Position numbers and translations under genes: made by a program. A stretch of 64,000 bases of DNA from the NCBI GenBank assembly GCA_047528255.1, contig CP180024.1, positions 806,001 to 870,000 of the forward strand, written 5' to 3'. How positions within the stretch are numbered: the first letter of the stretch is position 1; the number at the start of each line of letters is the position of its first letter. A model generated the notes under the pieces. It was not told the DNA's origin. It did not search any database and worked only from the letters and a program-made list of their open reading frames with translations. The stretch is from G047528255 sp047528255 (GTDB lineage: Bacteria; Bacteroidota; Bacteroidia; Flavobacteriales; Blattabacteriaceae). Positions 1-10,367 of the stretch are shown one piece after another.

Positions 1-946
1 CTTTCTTAAAAGACTATTCCTATAGGCTTTCTTCTGTATACGGTCTTTGATGCCTCAACTATGAAAGTAAAATACGTTAGCTGGCACTTGATAACCTTTT
101 TTTGCATATACTTCTCTGGATTTATATCCTAGTTTTCTTATTAATGGCTTTAGCCCTCTAATATATCATGTTCATTGGCTGCTACGCTATGTACAAGTAG
201 TATCATTCCATTTTTATCCAACCTTATGTGCTTTTTGTATCCGTAGTAGAGTTTACCTGATTTCTTGAGCTATTTTCCTTGAGTCTCTACTCCTGATTGA
301 TTCTTTTTTTACTCTTGCTTTTCTTTGACTGATTTACTTTTCCCCCTCCTCCTTCCGATCATCCACTACGTAGGTAAGATCTTCCTTTGGAGCAAAGAGA
401 CTCACTATAATACTAGCCATCTACTATCACTCCTCTTTTAACTACAGCCTGATGCTTTTCTAATGCCTTATTGATCTTTTTCAGTAAGCACTCATATGCC
501 TTTTTGGCTACTATTTCATTGCGAAATCTGCATAGACTCGTATTATCTGGGATCTGATCTTCCAATCGAAAACCACAAAAGCGCATGCAGGTCAAGGATT
601 CTTTCACCAATTCTTCCATTCCTACATCACTGAGATTATATTTATTACTCAAAAGCATCATTGTAAATAACGATATTCCACTGTAAGCAGGTTGTTTTTT
701 ATTCCCTGACCTTTTTGATATATTTTTCTTATTTCTTTCTTCATTCCTTCCTGGTGAATCAAAGTTTTTAACCTTTTGAAAAACTCACTCTTTCTAGTAG
801 AACGTTCTATATATAATTCACTAAAGCTTATTTACGAGGTGCTTCTGCATCAGAGATCCGAATTTTTTTATTTTTTACTCCAAGTAGACGAAATAATACA
901 TTGATATTACAAATATTTTAACTTCCTTCGCCCATGCAATGTTCTC
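1..946 (-). mobile_element. IS5-family IS copy, decayed, cut by window start
   Basis: This is a minus-strand copy of the window's IS. Its left end is complete at 946 (CATGCAATGTTCTC) and its right end lies outside the window. The longest surviving transposase stretch, 413-661, encodes about 82 residues of the N-terminal region, including the LEDQIPDNTSLCRFRNE block typical of IS5-family proteins. Frameshifts and stops destroy the rest. The left end stops 7 bases from the purN stop codon, so the copy sits directly 3' of the purine operon. Confidence 0.9.
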
Positions 947-953
947 GATCCAA

Positions 954-1532
954 TCAAATTCGAGAAGCTAAAAAATCAGCCGACAGTTTTCGAATCGTTT
1001 CAATCAAAATCTCATGCTCGACACTCCTCACTTTCTTCGCCAAAGACTCAGGACTTTCATCCGAACTGATCGAACAGGATTTTTGAAGAATTATTTCCCC
1101 GGAGTCAACTTCAGGGATAACATAATGAGTCGTAGCTCCAGAAACCTTTTCCCGATTTTTCAATACGGCTCGGTGCACCCGCATGCCGTACATACCCTCG
1201 CCACCGTATTGAGGCAAAAGTGAAGGATGAATATTGATAAGTTTTTCATGCCATTTTCTACAAAAATACCCTTCGAGTATCGAGAGGAAACCTGCTAACA
1301 CAATCAAATCGGCCTCACCGGTCAAAATCTCATCAATTTCTTTGGATAAATAAGGGCTACGCTCAAGGGAAAAAGTCGGAACATCTCTATCCAAACCGTG
1401 CTCAAGGACAGTACAATCTCTATCCGCTATCACGTGGCTCACGCACAAGTCAGACAACTCTCCCTGTTCAATCGCTTGAAAAATTCGTTGTAGATTACTC
1501 CCCTTACCAGAAACCAAAACAGCTACTCTCAT
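954..1532 (-). CDS. purN: Phosphoribosylglycinamide formyltransferase 1 (PurN)
   Basis: PurN transfers the formyl group of 10-formyl-THF to GAR, the third step of cytosolic purine synthesis. The frame gives 192 residues from the ATG at 1532; a TTG one codon earlier is less likely. I see the N-terminal VLVSGKGSNL loop, the INIHPSLLP motif carrying Asn100 and His102, and EVDSGEII carrying Asp143, which together form the catalytic triad. The length is normal for the family. It is the last gene of the purL-E-C-F-M-N group but is now separated from purM by a complete IS copy (1670-2904). The 137 bases upstream contain no clear promoter, so its expression may depend on readthrough of the dead IS. 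Confidence 0.95.
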   Translation of the reverse strand: MRVAVLVSGKGSNLQRIFQAIEQGELSDLCVSHVIADRDCTVLEHGLDRDVPTFSLERSPYLSKEIDEILTGEADLIVLAGFLSILEGYFCRKWHEKLINIHPSLLPQYGGEGMYGMRVHRAVLKNREKVSGATTHYVIPEVDSGEIILQKSCSISSDESPESLAKKVRSVEHEILIETIRKLSADFLASRI

Positions 1533-1669
1533 CAATCTAAAAATTTTTACTTGACGACAAATTCATTGGTCTGAGAAAAAGTAGGGATACTAGCGAGTCG
1601 GCATACGGATGTTATTATTTTTTTTTTCATCAAGGTAAAAACTTAAAGGTGTATAACAACGTAAAGATT

Positions 1670-2904
1670 AAAATCATTGTATTAATAGTGGATTACGTTT
1701 ATTTAACCATCCTAGATAAGCTCGTTAGAGAAAATGTAAATTTAGTCTTTATACATTGTATTCAAAAGAGTGTTGATTATAAATTAATTAACTTATATCT
1801 ATTTTTATAAACAGCACATAATAATTCCAGGGGAACGATACAAATTATGCACTATACCGTCCATAAAAAGCTGGGCATTCACACGAGCTAATCCTTTGTA
1901 ACGAGACTTTCCTGATAAAAACCAATTCTTTATATTACCAAAAATACGTTCTACTACCCATCAAATTTTACTCACTAATTATGTTGAATAATATAGCTAT
2001 CCTACTTAAGGTAGGGTTCCTATAGGCCTTCTGTATACGATATTTAATTCCTCAACTNTGAAAGTAAGACACGTTGGATAGAACTTGGTAACCTTTATCT
2101 GCATATACTTCTCTCGGTTTATATCCTAATTTTCTTATTAATGGCATTATCCCTCTACTATCATGCTCATTGGAGGCTACGCTATGTACGTTAGTATCAT
2201 TCCTTTTTTTTACCCCCCCCTATGTGCTTCTTGTATCCGTAGTAGAGTTCACCTTATTTCTTGAGCCATTTTCCTTGAGTGTTTACTCCTGATTAAGTCT
2301 CTTTTTTTGCGCTTGCTATTCTTTGACTAATTTGTTTTTTCCCCTCTTCCTTCCGATACTCCACTACGTAGGTAGGAGCTCCATTGGGAGAAAAAGGCCT
2401 AACCGTAATACTGGCATCTATTATCACTCCTGTTTTAACTATCACCTGATGCTTTTCTAACTCCTTATTGATCTTTTTCAGTAAGCACTCATATATCTTT
2501 TTGGCTACTATTTCATTGCTAAATTTGAACAGAGCCGTATGATCGCAACTCAAGGACTCTTTCACCAATTCTCCGTTCCTACAATCACTGAGATTATACT
2601 AGTGAATCAAAAGCATTATTTTAAATAACGATATTCCACTGTAAGCAGGTTGGTCTTTTATTCTCTAGTCTTTTTAATATATTTTTCTTATTTCTTTCTC
2701 CATCCACTTCCCAGTAGATCAAGTTGTTTTACCTTTTTAAAAACTCACTCCTTCTGGTAGAACATTCCATATATAATTAACTAAAGCTTAGTTGCGCAAT
2801 GCTTCTGAGCATAGAGCCGAATTTTTTTATTTTCTACTCCAAATAGACGAAACAATATATTGATTTATAAATATTTTAACATCCTTCTCTCATGCAACGT
2901 TATC
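1670..2904 (-). mobile_element. Full-length decayed IS5-family IS between purM and purN
   Basis: This 1235-base minus-strand copy has both ends recognisable (RE AAAATCATTGT, LE CATGCAACGTTATC). The consensus transposase has its catalytic residues in VDAS, YADKGY and VERTFG, but this copy is broken by many indels. The longest remaining frame (2293-2568, about 91 residues) spans the FSNEIVAKK to KKET region. One ambiguous base is at 2058. Flanking pentamers AGATT and AGATC could be an eroded 5-bp target duplication. The copy splits the purine operon. Confidence 0.93.
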
Positions 2905-2921
2905 AGATCATGATTTTGTTA

Positions 2922-3926
2922 TTATATCAATGTGATCTTTTGGTTTCCTTTTTTTATATTTCCGATCACGAAGGCTTCCTCATTTAATGCATCGAGCTGC
3001 GCCAATACGGACGATTGATCCTTCGGAGCAACAACGAGAACCATACCGATGCCCATATTGAAAGTTCCCCACATCTCCGAATCCGGAACGGAGCCTATCT
3101 TCAGAATATAATCGAATACCGGAGGGACGGGGATTTTTTTCTTTCGGATCACGGCGGACAAACCATTAGGGATGATGCGCGGCACATTTTCATACAGTCC
3201 ACCTCCCGTGATGTGCGCCAGACCATGAACGGAAAAATTACCCAAAAGTCCATGGACGATCCCATTGTAAAGACGTGTGGGGACCAGAAGCGTTTCATAC
3301 AGAGGTTTCCCTCCAAAATCTTTTGAAAGATCATCCTTCGAAAAAATCTTTCGGATGAGCGAAAAGCCGTTACTGTGTACACCAGATGAGGGTAAACCTA
3401 TCAACACATCACCTTGACGGACTTGAGATCCATCTATGATATACTGATGTTCCACAACACCTACACAAAAGCCTGCCACATCATAATCTTCGTTTTGATA
3501 CATGCCGGGCATCTCTGAAGTCTCCCCGCCGATAAATGCGGCTCCGGTGCTTTCGCAAGCCTTAGCCATTCCTTGAATGATTTCCGAGGCAACATCTGCG
3601 TCAAGTTTTCCACAAGCCAAATAATCCAAAAAAAATAAGGGCTTGGCTCCATGACAAAGAATATCATTGGCACACATAGCAAAACAATCGATACCGATGG
3701 TTTCATACTTTTTATGATCCAGAGCCAAACGAAGTTTTGTACCAACACCGTCTACTCCGGACACCAATACAGGCGTTTGATAACCGGAAATCTTGTAAAA
3801 AGAGCCAAAGCTTCCCAACCCGTTGAGGACATAGCGATTGTGGGTTCGCTGAACGGCATCTCGGATCTTTGATATGGTTCGGTATCCCTCTTCTTTATCC
3901 ACACCCGATTCCTTATAAGTAGCCAT
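2922..3926 (-). CDS. purM: Phosphoribosylformylglycinamidine cyclo-ligase (AIR synthetase)
   Basis: PurM closes the imidazole ring: FGAM plus ATP gives AIR. The 334-residue length is normal. The N-terminal half has the LVSGVDGVGTKLRLA block and GIDCFAMCANDILCHGAKPLFFLDY, the family's nucleotide and dimer-interface signatures. GGETSEMPGMY and the later HITGGGLYENVPRI are also typical. It follows purF by 15 bases and was presumably co-transcribed with it. The 3' side now runs into an IS end 17 bases after the stop. The protein itself looks intact. Confidence 0.97.
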   Translation of the reverse strand: MATYKESGVDKEEGYRTISKIRDAVQRTHNRYVLNGLGSFGSFYKISGYQTPVLVSGVDGVGTKLRLALDHKKYETIGIDCFAMCANDILCHGAKPLFFLDYLACGKLDADVASEIIQGMAKACESTGAAFIGGETSEMPGMYQNEDYDVAGFCVGVVEHQYIIDGSQVRQGDVLIGLPSSGVHSNGFSLIRKIFSKDDLSKDFGGKPLYETLLVPTRLYNGIVHGLLGNFSVHGLAHITGGGLYENVPRIIPNGLSAVIRKKKIPVPPVFDYILKIGSVPDSEMWGTFNMGIGMVLVVAPKDQSSVLAQLDALNEEAFVIGNIKKGNQKITLI

Positions 3927-3941
3927 AAACGTAGGTCATAT

Positions 3942-5342
3942 TTATGTATCCGATTTTATATCTATAGGGTATTTTTCCGTAAAACAACCGAAGCAATAGT
4001 CCGAACCACCTAAAATTTCTTTCAAATTGTCGACACTCAAAAACTCGAGACTGTCCACCCTTAACATCTCTTTGATAGTCGCCTTGCTATGATTGGCCGA
4101 GATTAGATCTTTTTTGCTCGGAGTATCCACTCCCAAGAAACAGGGAGCAATGATCGGAGGCGAAGCGCTTCGGAAGTGTATCTCCTCAGCACCAGCTTTC
4201 CTCAGGATATCGACGAGTCGCAGACTGGTCGTTCCGCGAACGATAGAATCGTCGATGATGACGACTTTCCGACCTGATATTTCACTCAAAATAGGGTTGA
4301 GCTTGAGATTGACAATGCGTTCACGTAATTTTTGGCTATGAGCTATAAAAGAACGTCCTACGTACTTATTTTTAACTAGGATAGGTTTGAAGCGAATGCC
4401 TGAAGCCTTGGAATAGCCGACCGCTGCCGGAACGCCTGAATCAGGAACCCCTATGACTACATCGGCCTTGACCGGATACTGTTCATAGAGCTTTTGCCCA
4501 CACTTTTCTCGGATTTTGTAGACATTAATACCGTCGATCATCGAATCCGGACGTGAAAAATAGATGTACTCAAATGAACAAATCCGACGTTTGGGAAAGC
4601 GAGTGACCATAGAAAATCGCAATCCTCCGGAGCCAGCTATGACCAATTGACCGGGTCGTATATCACGCATAAAATGGGCTCCTATGGCGTCAAGCCCGCA
4701 TGTTTCCGAACTAAAGACATGGGTATGCTCGTCGAGCAAACCGTAACAAAGGGGCCGTATCCCATTGGGATCTTTGAAAACGGCCATTTCATTTTGAGTA
4801 AGAACCAAAACTGAATAAGCGCCTCGTATACGTTTAACAGTCATCTGAATAGCTTCCTCCAAACCCAATAACATATGTTTTTGGATCAGACGAAGGATAA
4901 CCTCAGAATCCGATTGATCTGAAACAAAGGTCACACCTTCCTTTATCAACTCCTCTCGGAGTTCTTTAGCATTGACCAAATGACCGTTATGTGCCACAGA
5001 AAGCACACCTTGACCTTCTTCATTTTTAACAAAAAATGGTTGGATATTTTGTTTGCTCTGCCCTCCAGCTGTAGAATAACGAGTATGCCCTATGACAGCA
5101 TGCCCATGATAATCCTCGGAGCGTTCTATCTCCCTAAAAGCATCCAAAACCAATCCTTCCCCTTTGTAAGTATAAATCAAATCGTCTCGAAGAACAGAAA
5201 ATCCACAGGCTTCTTGTCCACGATGCTGTAAAGCGAAAAGTCCGAATTGCACCAGAGAAAGGGTATCAATTTTTTCACGAGAGAAGACACCAAAAACACC
5301 ACATTCTTCATGAAGCTTTTCTAGAGTTTCCTTTTCGTTCAT
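3942..5342 (-). CDS. purF: Amidophosphoribosyltransferase, short Fe-S type
   Basis: PurF commits PRPP to purine synthesis by making phosphoribosylamine from glutamine. I favour the ATG at 5342 (466 residues), which leaves a 13-residue propeptide before the catalytic Cys in EECGVFG; an ATG at 5402 would add 20 residues unlike the family. The N-terminal glutaminase domain shows ALQHRGQE and IGHTRYSTAG. The C-terminal PRTase domain shows VVIIDDSIVRGTT. Cysteines in ICSFEY, PCFLGVDTP and YCFGCFTEKYP match the [4Fe-4S] ligand pattern of the Bacillus-type enzyme. Many Bacteroidota instead carry a form of about 630 residues beginning KHECG, so this short type is unusual. It follows purC at close spacing. 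Confidence 0.96.
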   Translation of the reverse strand: MNEKETLEKLHEECGVFGVFSREKIDTLSLVQFGLFALQHRGQEACGFSVLRDDLIYTYKGEGLVLDAFREIERSEDYHGHAVIGHTRYSTAGGQSKQNIQPFFVKNEEGQGVLSVAHNGHLVNAKELREELIKEGVTFVSDQSDSEVILRLIQKHMLLGLEEAIQMTVKRIRGAYSVLVLTQNEMAVFKDPNGIRPLCYGLLDEHTHVFSSETCGLDAIGAHFMRDIRPGQLVIAGSGGLRFSMVTRFPKRRICSFEYIYFSRPDSMIDGINVYKIREKCGQKLYEQYPVKADVVIGVPDSGVPAAVGYSKASGIRFKPILVKNKYVGRSFIAHSQKLRERIVNLKLNPILSEISGRKVVIIDDSIVRGTTSLRLVDILRKAGAEEIHFRSASPPIIAPCFLGVDTPSKKDLISANHSKATIKEMLRVDSLEFLSVDNLKEILGGSDYCFGCFTEKYPIDIKSDT

Positions 5343-5419
5343 GATAATTATTGTTTTCGGAGCATCACTTTCAACGATAGACCCGATCTTCATACCCGAC
5401 ATATATCTTGTTTGACCTG

Positions 5420-6136
5420 TTATTTCAAATTCAGACGTTGGAGAATCTCTACATAGGCCTCACGCACATCTCCCAAATCCCTTCGAAAACGGTCTTTATC
5501 GAGTTTTTTCATCGTCTTTTTATCCCAAAAACGACAGGTATCAGGACTTATCTCATCAGCCAAAAGAATCTTCCTCTCAATATCCTTTCCAAACTCTATC
5601 TTAAAGTCGACTAAAATAATATCCTCGTTGAAAAAGTGAAGCTTAAGTAAATTATTGATTTTATCAGAAAGTTCATAAAGATAAAATAATTCTTCGTAAG
5701 TAGCTGCACCTATGACTACAGCATGATGATCATTAATCAACGGATCACCCAAATCATCGTTTTTATAGCTTAACTCAAATATGGTATTTGGAGGTTTAGT
5801 TCCCTCCTTAATATCGAGACGCTTAGCCATGCTACCCGCAATCAGGTTACGAACGATCACTTCAAGTGGAAGGATTTTAACTCGACGACATAATTGTTCA
5901 CGCTCGTTAATTTTTTCAACAAAATGAGTTTGGATACCCTGTTTCTCGAGATATGTAAAGATCAAAGAGCTGATCTCGTTGTTCAAAATGCCCTTGTCTT
6001 GCACCGTTCCTTTTTTCTGAGCGTTAAAAGCCGTCGCATCGTCTTTATAATGGATGATCACCAATTCGGGATCATCCGTAGCGTAGATCTGTTTAGCTTT
6101 TCCTTCGTAAAGAAAATCTCTCTTATATACACTCAT
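5420..6136 (-). CDS. purC: SAICAR synthetase, short type
   Basis: PurC condenses CAIR with aspartate, using ATP, to give SAICAR. The protein has 238 residues, the short bacterial form. Visible motifs are the YEGKAKQIY start, VQDKGILNNEIS, the RRVKILPLEVIVRNLIAGS block and the C-terminal LADEISPDTCRFWD. Its ATG overlaps the purE stop by four bases (ATGA), a sign of translational coupling. The commoner form in Bacteroidota is about 310 residues, so like PurF this protein is not the type I would expect for the phylum. No damage is seen. Confidence 0.97.
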   Translation of the reverse strand: MSVYKRDFLYEGKAKQIYATDDPELVIIHYKDDATAFNAQKKGTVQDKGILNNEISSLIFTYLEKQGIQTHFVEKINEREQLCRRVKILPLEVIVRNLIAGSMAKRLDIKEGTKPPNTIFELSYKNDDLGDPLINDHHAVVIGAATYEELFYLYELSDKINNLLKLHFFNEDIILVDFKIEFGKDIERKILLADEISPDTCRFWDKKTMKKLDKDRFRRDLGDVREAYVEILQRLNLK

Positions 6137-6606
6137 AATTCTTGTTCAATTTGTAGGACCAACTCATCCCTCATTTTTTGACGATAGGAAAGTAGACGGT
6201 CTTTATATTCGGGATATTTCAATGCGAGAATTTGCACGGCCAGGAAGGCCGCATTTCGAGCATTATCAATGCCCACTGTGGCTACAGGAATATCTTTAGG
6301 CATCTGTACGATCGAAAGCAAAGCGTCCAAGCCGTCCAAAGCACCATTGATCGGAACGCCGATTACCGGAATAGTCGTCTTCGAAGCAATCACACCAGGC
6401 AAATGCGCTGCCAATCCTGCACCTGCAATGATGACCTCAACACCGAAGGATTCAAAATTTTTGAGCTTTTCGGAAAGCACTTCGGGCAAGCGATGAGCAG
6501 AAATAGTGTAGGCGTTATAGTCTATACCAAATTCTTTTAAGACGTTAGCGGCCTTTTGCATGATCAGTTTGTCAGAAAGACTTCCAAACAAAATTACGAC
6601 TTTCAT
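6133..6606 (-). CDS. purE: 5-(carboxyamino)imidazole ribonucleotide mutase (PurE)
   Basis: PurE interconverts carboxylated AIR species to give CAIR, the substrate of PurC encoded next. The ATG at 6606 gives 157 residues and starts MKVVILFGSLSD, the phosphate-binding loop; a TTG at 6630 would add eight residues without family support. ISAHRLPE and AGAGLAAHLPGVIAS form the active site, and LSIVQMPKDIPVATVGID is the conserved C-terminal block. The GSLSD and GALDGLDALLS variants differ from the commoner GSDSD and SGVDSL versions. No purK lies in this window. It begins 35 bases after purL and overlaps purC. Confidence 0.95.
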   Translation of the reverse strand: MKVVILFGSLSDKLIMQKAANVLKEFGIDYNAYTISAHRLPEVLSEKLKNFESFGVEVIIAGAGLAAHLPGVIASKTTIPVIGVPINGALDGLDALLSIVQMPKDIPVATVGIDNARNAAFLAVQILALKYPEYKDRLLSYRQKMRDELVLQIEQEL

Positions 6607-6641
6607 CTTCTTAATATCATTTTTAAACAAATCTCAATTTG

Positions 6642-9600
6642 TTATTCACAAAAATATCTTACTGCATTTCGAAATATAGGATTCTCCCCGGCTCGAGGGA
6701 TATTCTTGAGCAGACCGGGACGCCAACGCTCCGGATGCCCCATGCGACCATAAATTTTCCCGTCTTTGCTGATCAACCCTTCTATAGCATAAGCCGATCC
6801 GTTGGGATTATCCGGACTGCTTGAAGCTGGAAGTCCATTAAGGTCCACATATTGTGTTGCGATCTGCCCATTATCGAATAACTCTTTGGCCTTCTCTTCA
6901 TTTGTATGAAAACGCCCCTCGCTATGAGAAACAGGAAACGTAAATATTTGATCCTTCATACCGCTCAACCAGGGCGAACTATCCGAGACTACCTTTACTC
7001 GGACACATTGAGAAATGTGCCTCCCAATTTCATTAAAGGTGAGGGTGGGGGCTTGAGCATCAGGCAAACGGATTTGGCCATACGGCAACAGACTTGACTT
7101 GATGAGCGCTTGAAATCCGTTGCAAATTCCAAGAATCAAGCCATTTTTTTGTAAATGTTCATTAATGGCTTGACGAATGTAGGGATTGTGTAATACGGCA
7201 GTGATGAACTTGGCCGAACCGTCCGGCTCATCGCCTGCGCTAAACCCTCCTGAAAGCATAATAATTTGAGAATCATTGATTTGTCTTTCAAATTCCTGAA
7301 TAGACTCTTGAATATCTTTGTAATCCAAGTTTCGAAAGAGGATGTTGCTGACTCTTGCTCCCTCTTGTTGAAAAGCCCAAATGGACTCGTATTCGGAATT
7401 TGTTCCGGGAAATACAGGAACAAACACTTGAGGAATTCCTCTCTTTCTATCACCCCATACTATGGGAGGGAGGGTATGGTTTACATTAGAGAGACATTCA
7501 TTTTTATGAGAGGATATGAAAGAAGGAAAAATAGACTCGAAAGTTTTGGTCCAGGCCTGTAAAGCTTCTTTAAGATGAATCTCCACCGTATTGAAATGAA
7601 GCTTCGGAGACAGACTGACTTTACCTATCGGGACAAAGTTTTCCGATAGAGACGCAATGGACTCCACAATCAACGACCCTATAGAAGTTTCAAATAAATC
7701 TTCATCAGTTTTTATTGAGGCACCCAAGTTGTTGCCGAAAGACATTTGCGCTAAAGCTGCTGCAACACCTCCGTATTTGACCGTTTTTACAGAGAGGATA
7801 TTACCCTGACGAATGCCATCATGTACTTCGACGTAGGCTCTTTTCAAGGTGTCGAAATCAGGCATTTCATCCGACAGAGGGCGGTGGATATAGAGCGAAA
7901 CGATATTTCCGGCCTTTTTGAATTCAGGAGAGACGACACAGGAAACTTTTCCGACAGCCACAGCAAAAGCGATGAGCGTGGGAGGCACATGCAATTGATT
8001 AAAAGTTCCAGACATGCTGTCTTTTCCTCCAATGGCGGCTAAACCAAACGCCTTCTGCACTTGATAGGCACCTAAAAGGGCAGCAAAGGGTTTCCCCCAA
8101 TTTTTCGGATCAGAGCCAAGCTTTTGGAAATATTCCTGGAAGCTGAAACGTATATTTCGATAGTCCCCGCCCATGGCGACGATCTTTGCTACAGACTCTA
8201 CCACGGCATAGGCCCCACCATGCAACGGACTCCAAGCCGAAAGTTCAGGATGAAATCCCCAAGAAGCCATACTTACCGTCTCAGTGGAATGTTCTAAAAC
8301 GGGAATTTTTTGTACGCTGCCTTCGGAAGGAGTCAATTGATACTCTCCCCCGAAGGGCATCAATACGGTAGTGGCCCCTACAGTGCTGTCAAACATCTCC
8401 ACGAGACCTTTTTGAGAGGCCACATTCAACCCGGAAAGTTTTTCCAAAAAAGATTTTTTGCTGAAAGCTTCGTGTTCTCGAAGAGGGTTCGGATCTTTTG
8501 TAGAAATTACTTGAACCTCCATTTTTTTAGGAACACCATTGGTATCCAAAAAATCTCTCTTCAAATCGACAATGGATCGATTTTGATAATGCATTATCAA
8601 GCGATCGTCATCAGTAACTCGAGCTATCGGAACAGCCAAAAGATTTTCTTCTCGAGCCAATCGGATAAAGCCATCTGCATCTGAGGTAGAAACCAATACG
8701 GCCATACGCTCTTGAGATTCGGAAATGGCCAACTCAGTTCCGTTCAGATCTTTATATTTCAAAGGGATTCGATCCAGATCGATCGAGATACCTCTGCTCA
8801 ATTCGCCTACAGCTACGGCTACGCCTCCTGCTCCGAAATCGTTGCATTTCTTAATGAGAGAGCTGACCTCTGGGCGACGAAAGAGCCTTTGAATCTTGCG
8901 CTCGACAACAGCATTTCCCTTTTGCACCTCGGTTCTCAACTCTTTAATGGATCGACTTCCGTATTCTTTTGAGGAGCCTGTAGCCCCACCTATACCATCA
9001 CGACCTGTAGCCCCTCCGACCAGAAGGACGATATCGCCTTTTCGAGGAATCTTCTGGCATACGTCTTCTTCTCTGACTGCTCCGATTACCATACCAACTT
9101 CCATACGTTTGGCTCTATAACCTGGGTGGTAAATCTCGGAGACGTGAGTAGTAGCTAGTCCGATCTGATTTCCGTACGAACTATAACCTCGGGCTGCGGA
9201 TTGACTGATCTTACGTTGAGGTAATTTACCTTCAAGTGTCTGATTAAGAGGTTCGGTAGGGTCAGCCGCTCCACTCAATCGCATGGACTGATAAACAAAA
9301 GCTCGACCGGAGAGAGGGTCACGTATGGCACCTCCGATACAGGTAGAAGCTCCTCCAAAAGGCTCGATCTCAGTGGGATGATTATGTGTTTCGTTCTTAA
9401 ACAAAAGACGCCATTTCTCTTCCACTCCTCCCATATCAACTTTGATAGATAAAGTACAGGCATTGATTTCTTCAGAAATTACCCAATCTTCCAGATCTCC
9501 CTGAGCACGAAGTGCTTTAGCCGATATGGTAGCCAGATCCATCAGGGTAATGGGGTTCTCCGATCTCCCGAGCGTTCTGCAGGTTTCCGTATAATCTTGA

Positions 9601-10322
9601 AAGATAGATTGTAATGTTTGTTGAAAACCGCCTTCAAAACGGATATCGTTTAAGGCTGTCAAAAAAGTAGTATGTCGGCAATGGTCTGACCAATAAGTAT
9701 CGATCACCCGAAGCTCGGTTTCGGTAGGATCACGCCGCTCTTGCTGAAAATATTCCTGTACGAAATGTAGATCATTCAACCCCATGGAAAAATTCCACTC
9801 TTGATGAAACAATGCAAGCTGATCAACGGACAAGGCAGTAAATCCTTCAACGATCGGTACAGGATGAGGCTCGAAATAAGAGGATATCTCGATTTTTTCA
9901 AGGTTTTTCTCACGAGATTCTATTGTGTTGATACAATATTTTTTGATCATCGGAAGATCATCAGGTAGCAATCCTTTCAACTCAATGAGCTGACCTGTCC
10001 GTACAAGAACGGAAGCGCCCGGAACGATGAGCATCAAACAATTTGAGGCAGCATCTGCTCGTTGATCATACTGCCCGGGGAGATATTCTACGGCAAAATT
10101 CGGATGAGGTAGCTCGAGATGCTCATGGACAAGATCGGTAACAGGATCGGCAAAAACGTGGTATAAAGATTTTTCATAAACTTCCTGACTGATTCCAAAG
10201 AGGTCATAAATACCGTAAACTTTGACACTTTCTAGCTGCGCCAAGTCTTTCAACTCCCTGAAGAGATTTAAGGAATGAACATCAAAAGGGCCCTTTTTTT
10301 CTATAAAAATTCTACGATTCAT
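6642..10322 (-). CDS. purL: FGAM synthase, single-chain clade II type
   Basis: PurL converts FGAR to FGAM with glutamine and ATP. It has 1226 residues in one chain. Domains in order are an N-terminal domain beginning RRIFIEKKGPFDV, a first AIRS-like domain with DTYWSDHCRHTTF and NETHNHPTEIEPFGGAST, a central region with NDFGAGGVAVAVGEL, a second AIRS-like half with IGGKDSMSGTF, and a C-terminal class-I glutaminase with LSGGFSAGDEPDG, the GICNGFQAL nucleophile Cys and HSEGRF. This is the clade II arrangement known from Clostridium, Streptococcus and Bacteroidales rather than the proteobacterial one. It is the first gene of the operon. The IS begins 45 bases upstream, so a native promoter must be very short or lost. 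Confidence 0.97.
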   Translation of the reverse strand: MNRRIFIEKKGPFDVHSLNLFRELKDLAQLESVKVYGIYDLFGISQEVYEKSLYHVFADPVTDLVHEHLELPHPNFAVEYLPGQYDQRADAASNCLMLIVPGASVLVRTGQLIELKGLLPDDLPMIKKYCINTIESREKNLEKIEISSYFEPHPVPIVEGFTALSVDQLALFHQEWNFSMGLNDLHFVQEYFQQERRDPTETELRVIDTYWSDHCRHTTFLTALNDIRFEGGFQQTLQSIFQDYTETCRTLGRSENPITLMDLATISAKALRAQGDLEDWVISEEINACTLSIKVDMGGVEEKWRLLFKNETHNHPTEIEPFGGASTCIGGAIRDPLSGRAFVYQSMRLSGAADPTEPLNQTLEGKLPQRKISQSAARGYSSYGNQIGLATTHVSEIYHPGYRAKRMEVGMVIGAVREEDVCQKIPRKGDIVLLVGGATGRDGIGGATGSSKEYGSRSIKELRTEVQKGNAVVERKIQRLFRRPEVSSLIKKCNDFGAGGVAVAVGELSRGISIDLDRIPLKYKDLNGTELAISESQERMAVLVSTSDADGFIRLAREENLLAVPIARVTDDDRLIMHYQNRSIVDLKRDFLDTNGVPKKMEVQVISTKDPNPLREHEAFSKKSFLEKLSGLNVASQKGLVEMFDSTVGATTVLMPFGGEYQLTPSEGSVQKIPVLEHSTETVSMASWGFHPELSAWSPLHGGAYAVVESVAKIVAMGGDYRNIRFSFQEYFQKLGSDPKNWGKPFAALLGAYQVQKAFGLAAIGGKDSMSGTFNQLHVPPTLIAFAVAVGKVSCVVSPEFKKAGNIVSLYIHRPLSDEMPDFDTLKRAYVEVHDGIRQGNILSVKTVKYGGVAAALAQMSFGNNLGASIKTDEDLFETSIGSLIVESIASLSENFVPIGKVSLSPKLHFNTVEIHLKEALQAWTKTFESIFPSFISSHKNECLSNVNHTLPPIVWGDRKRGIPQVFVPVFPGTNSEYESIWAFQQEGARVSNILFRNLDYKDIQESIQEFERQINDSQIIMLSGGFSAGDEPDGSAKFITAVLHNPYIRQAINEHLQKNGLILGICNGFQALIKSSLLPYGQIRLPDAQAPTLTFNEIGRHISQCVRVKVVSDSSPWLSGMKDQIFTFPVSHSEGRFHTNEEKAKELFDNGQIATQYVDLNGLPASSSPDNPNGSAYAIEGLISKDGKIYGRMGHPERWRPGLLKNIPRAGENPIFRNAVRYFCE

Positions 10323-10367
10323 TATGCATTACGGTATAATAACGAAAAAAGGCCCAATTATAATACT

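Noticed and set aside
1547..1630. 27-codon minus-strand frame upstream of purN (MKKKIITSVCRLASIPTFSQ start, looks like a signal peptide)
   Set aside because: It is very short, ends before purN, and has no support beyond a lysine/hydrophobic start; chance is likely in AT-rich DNA.
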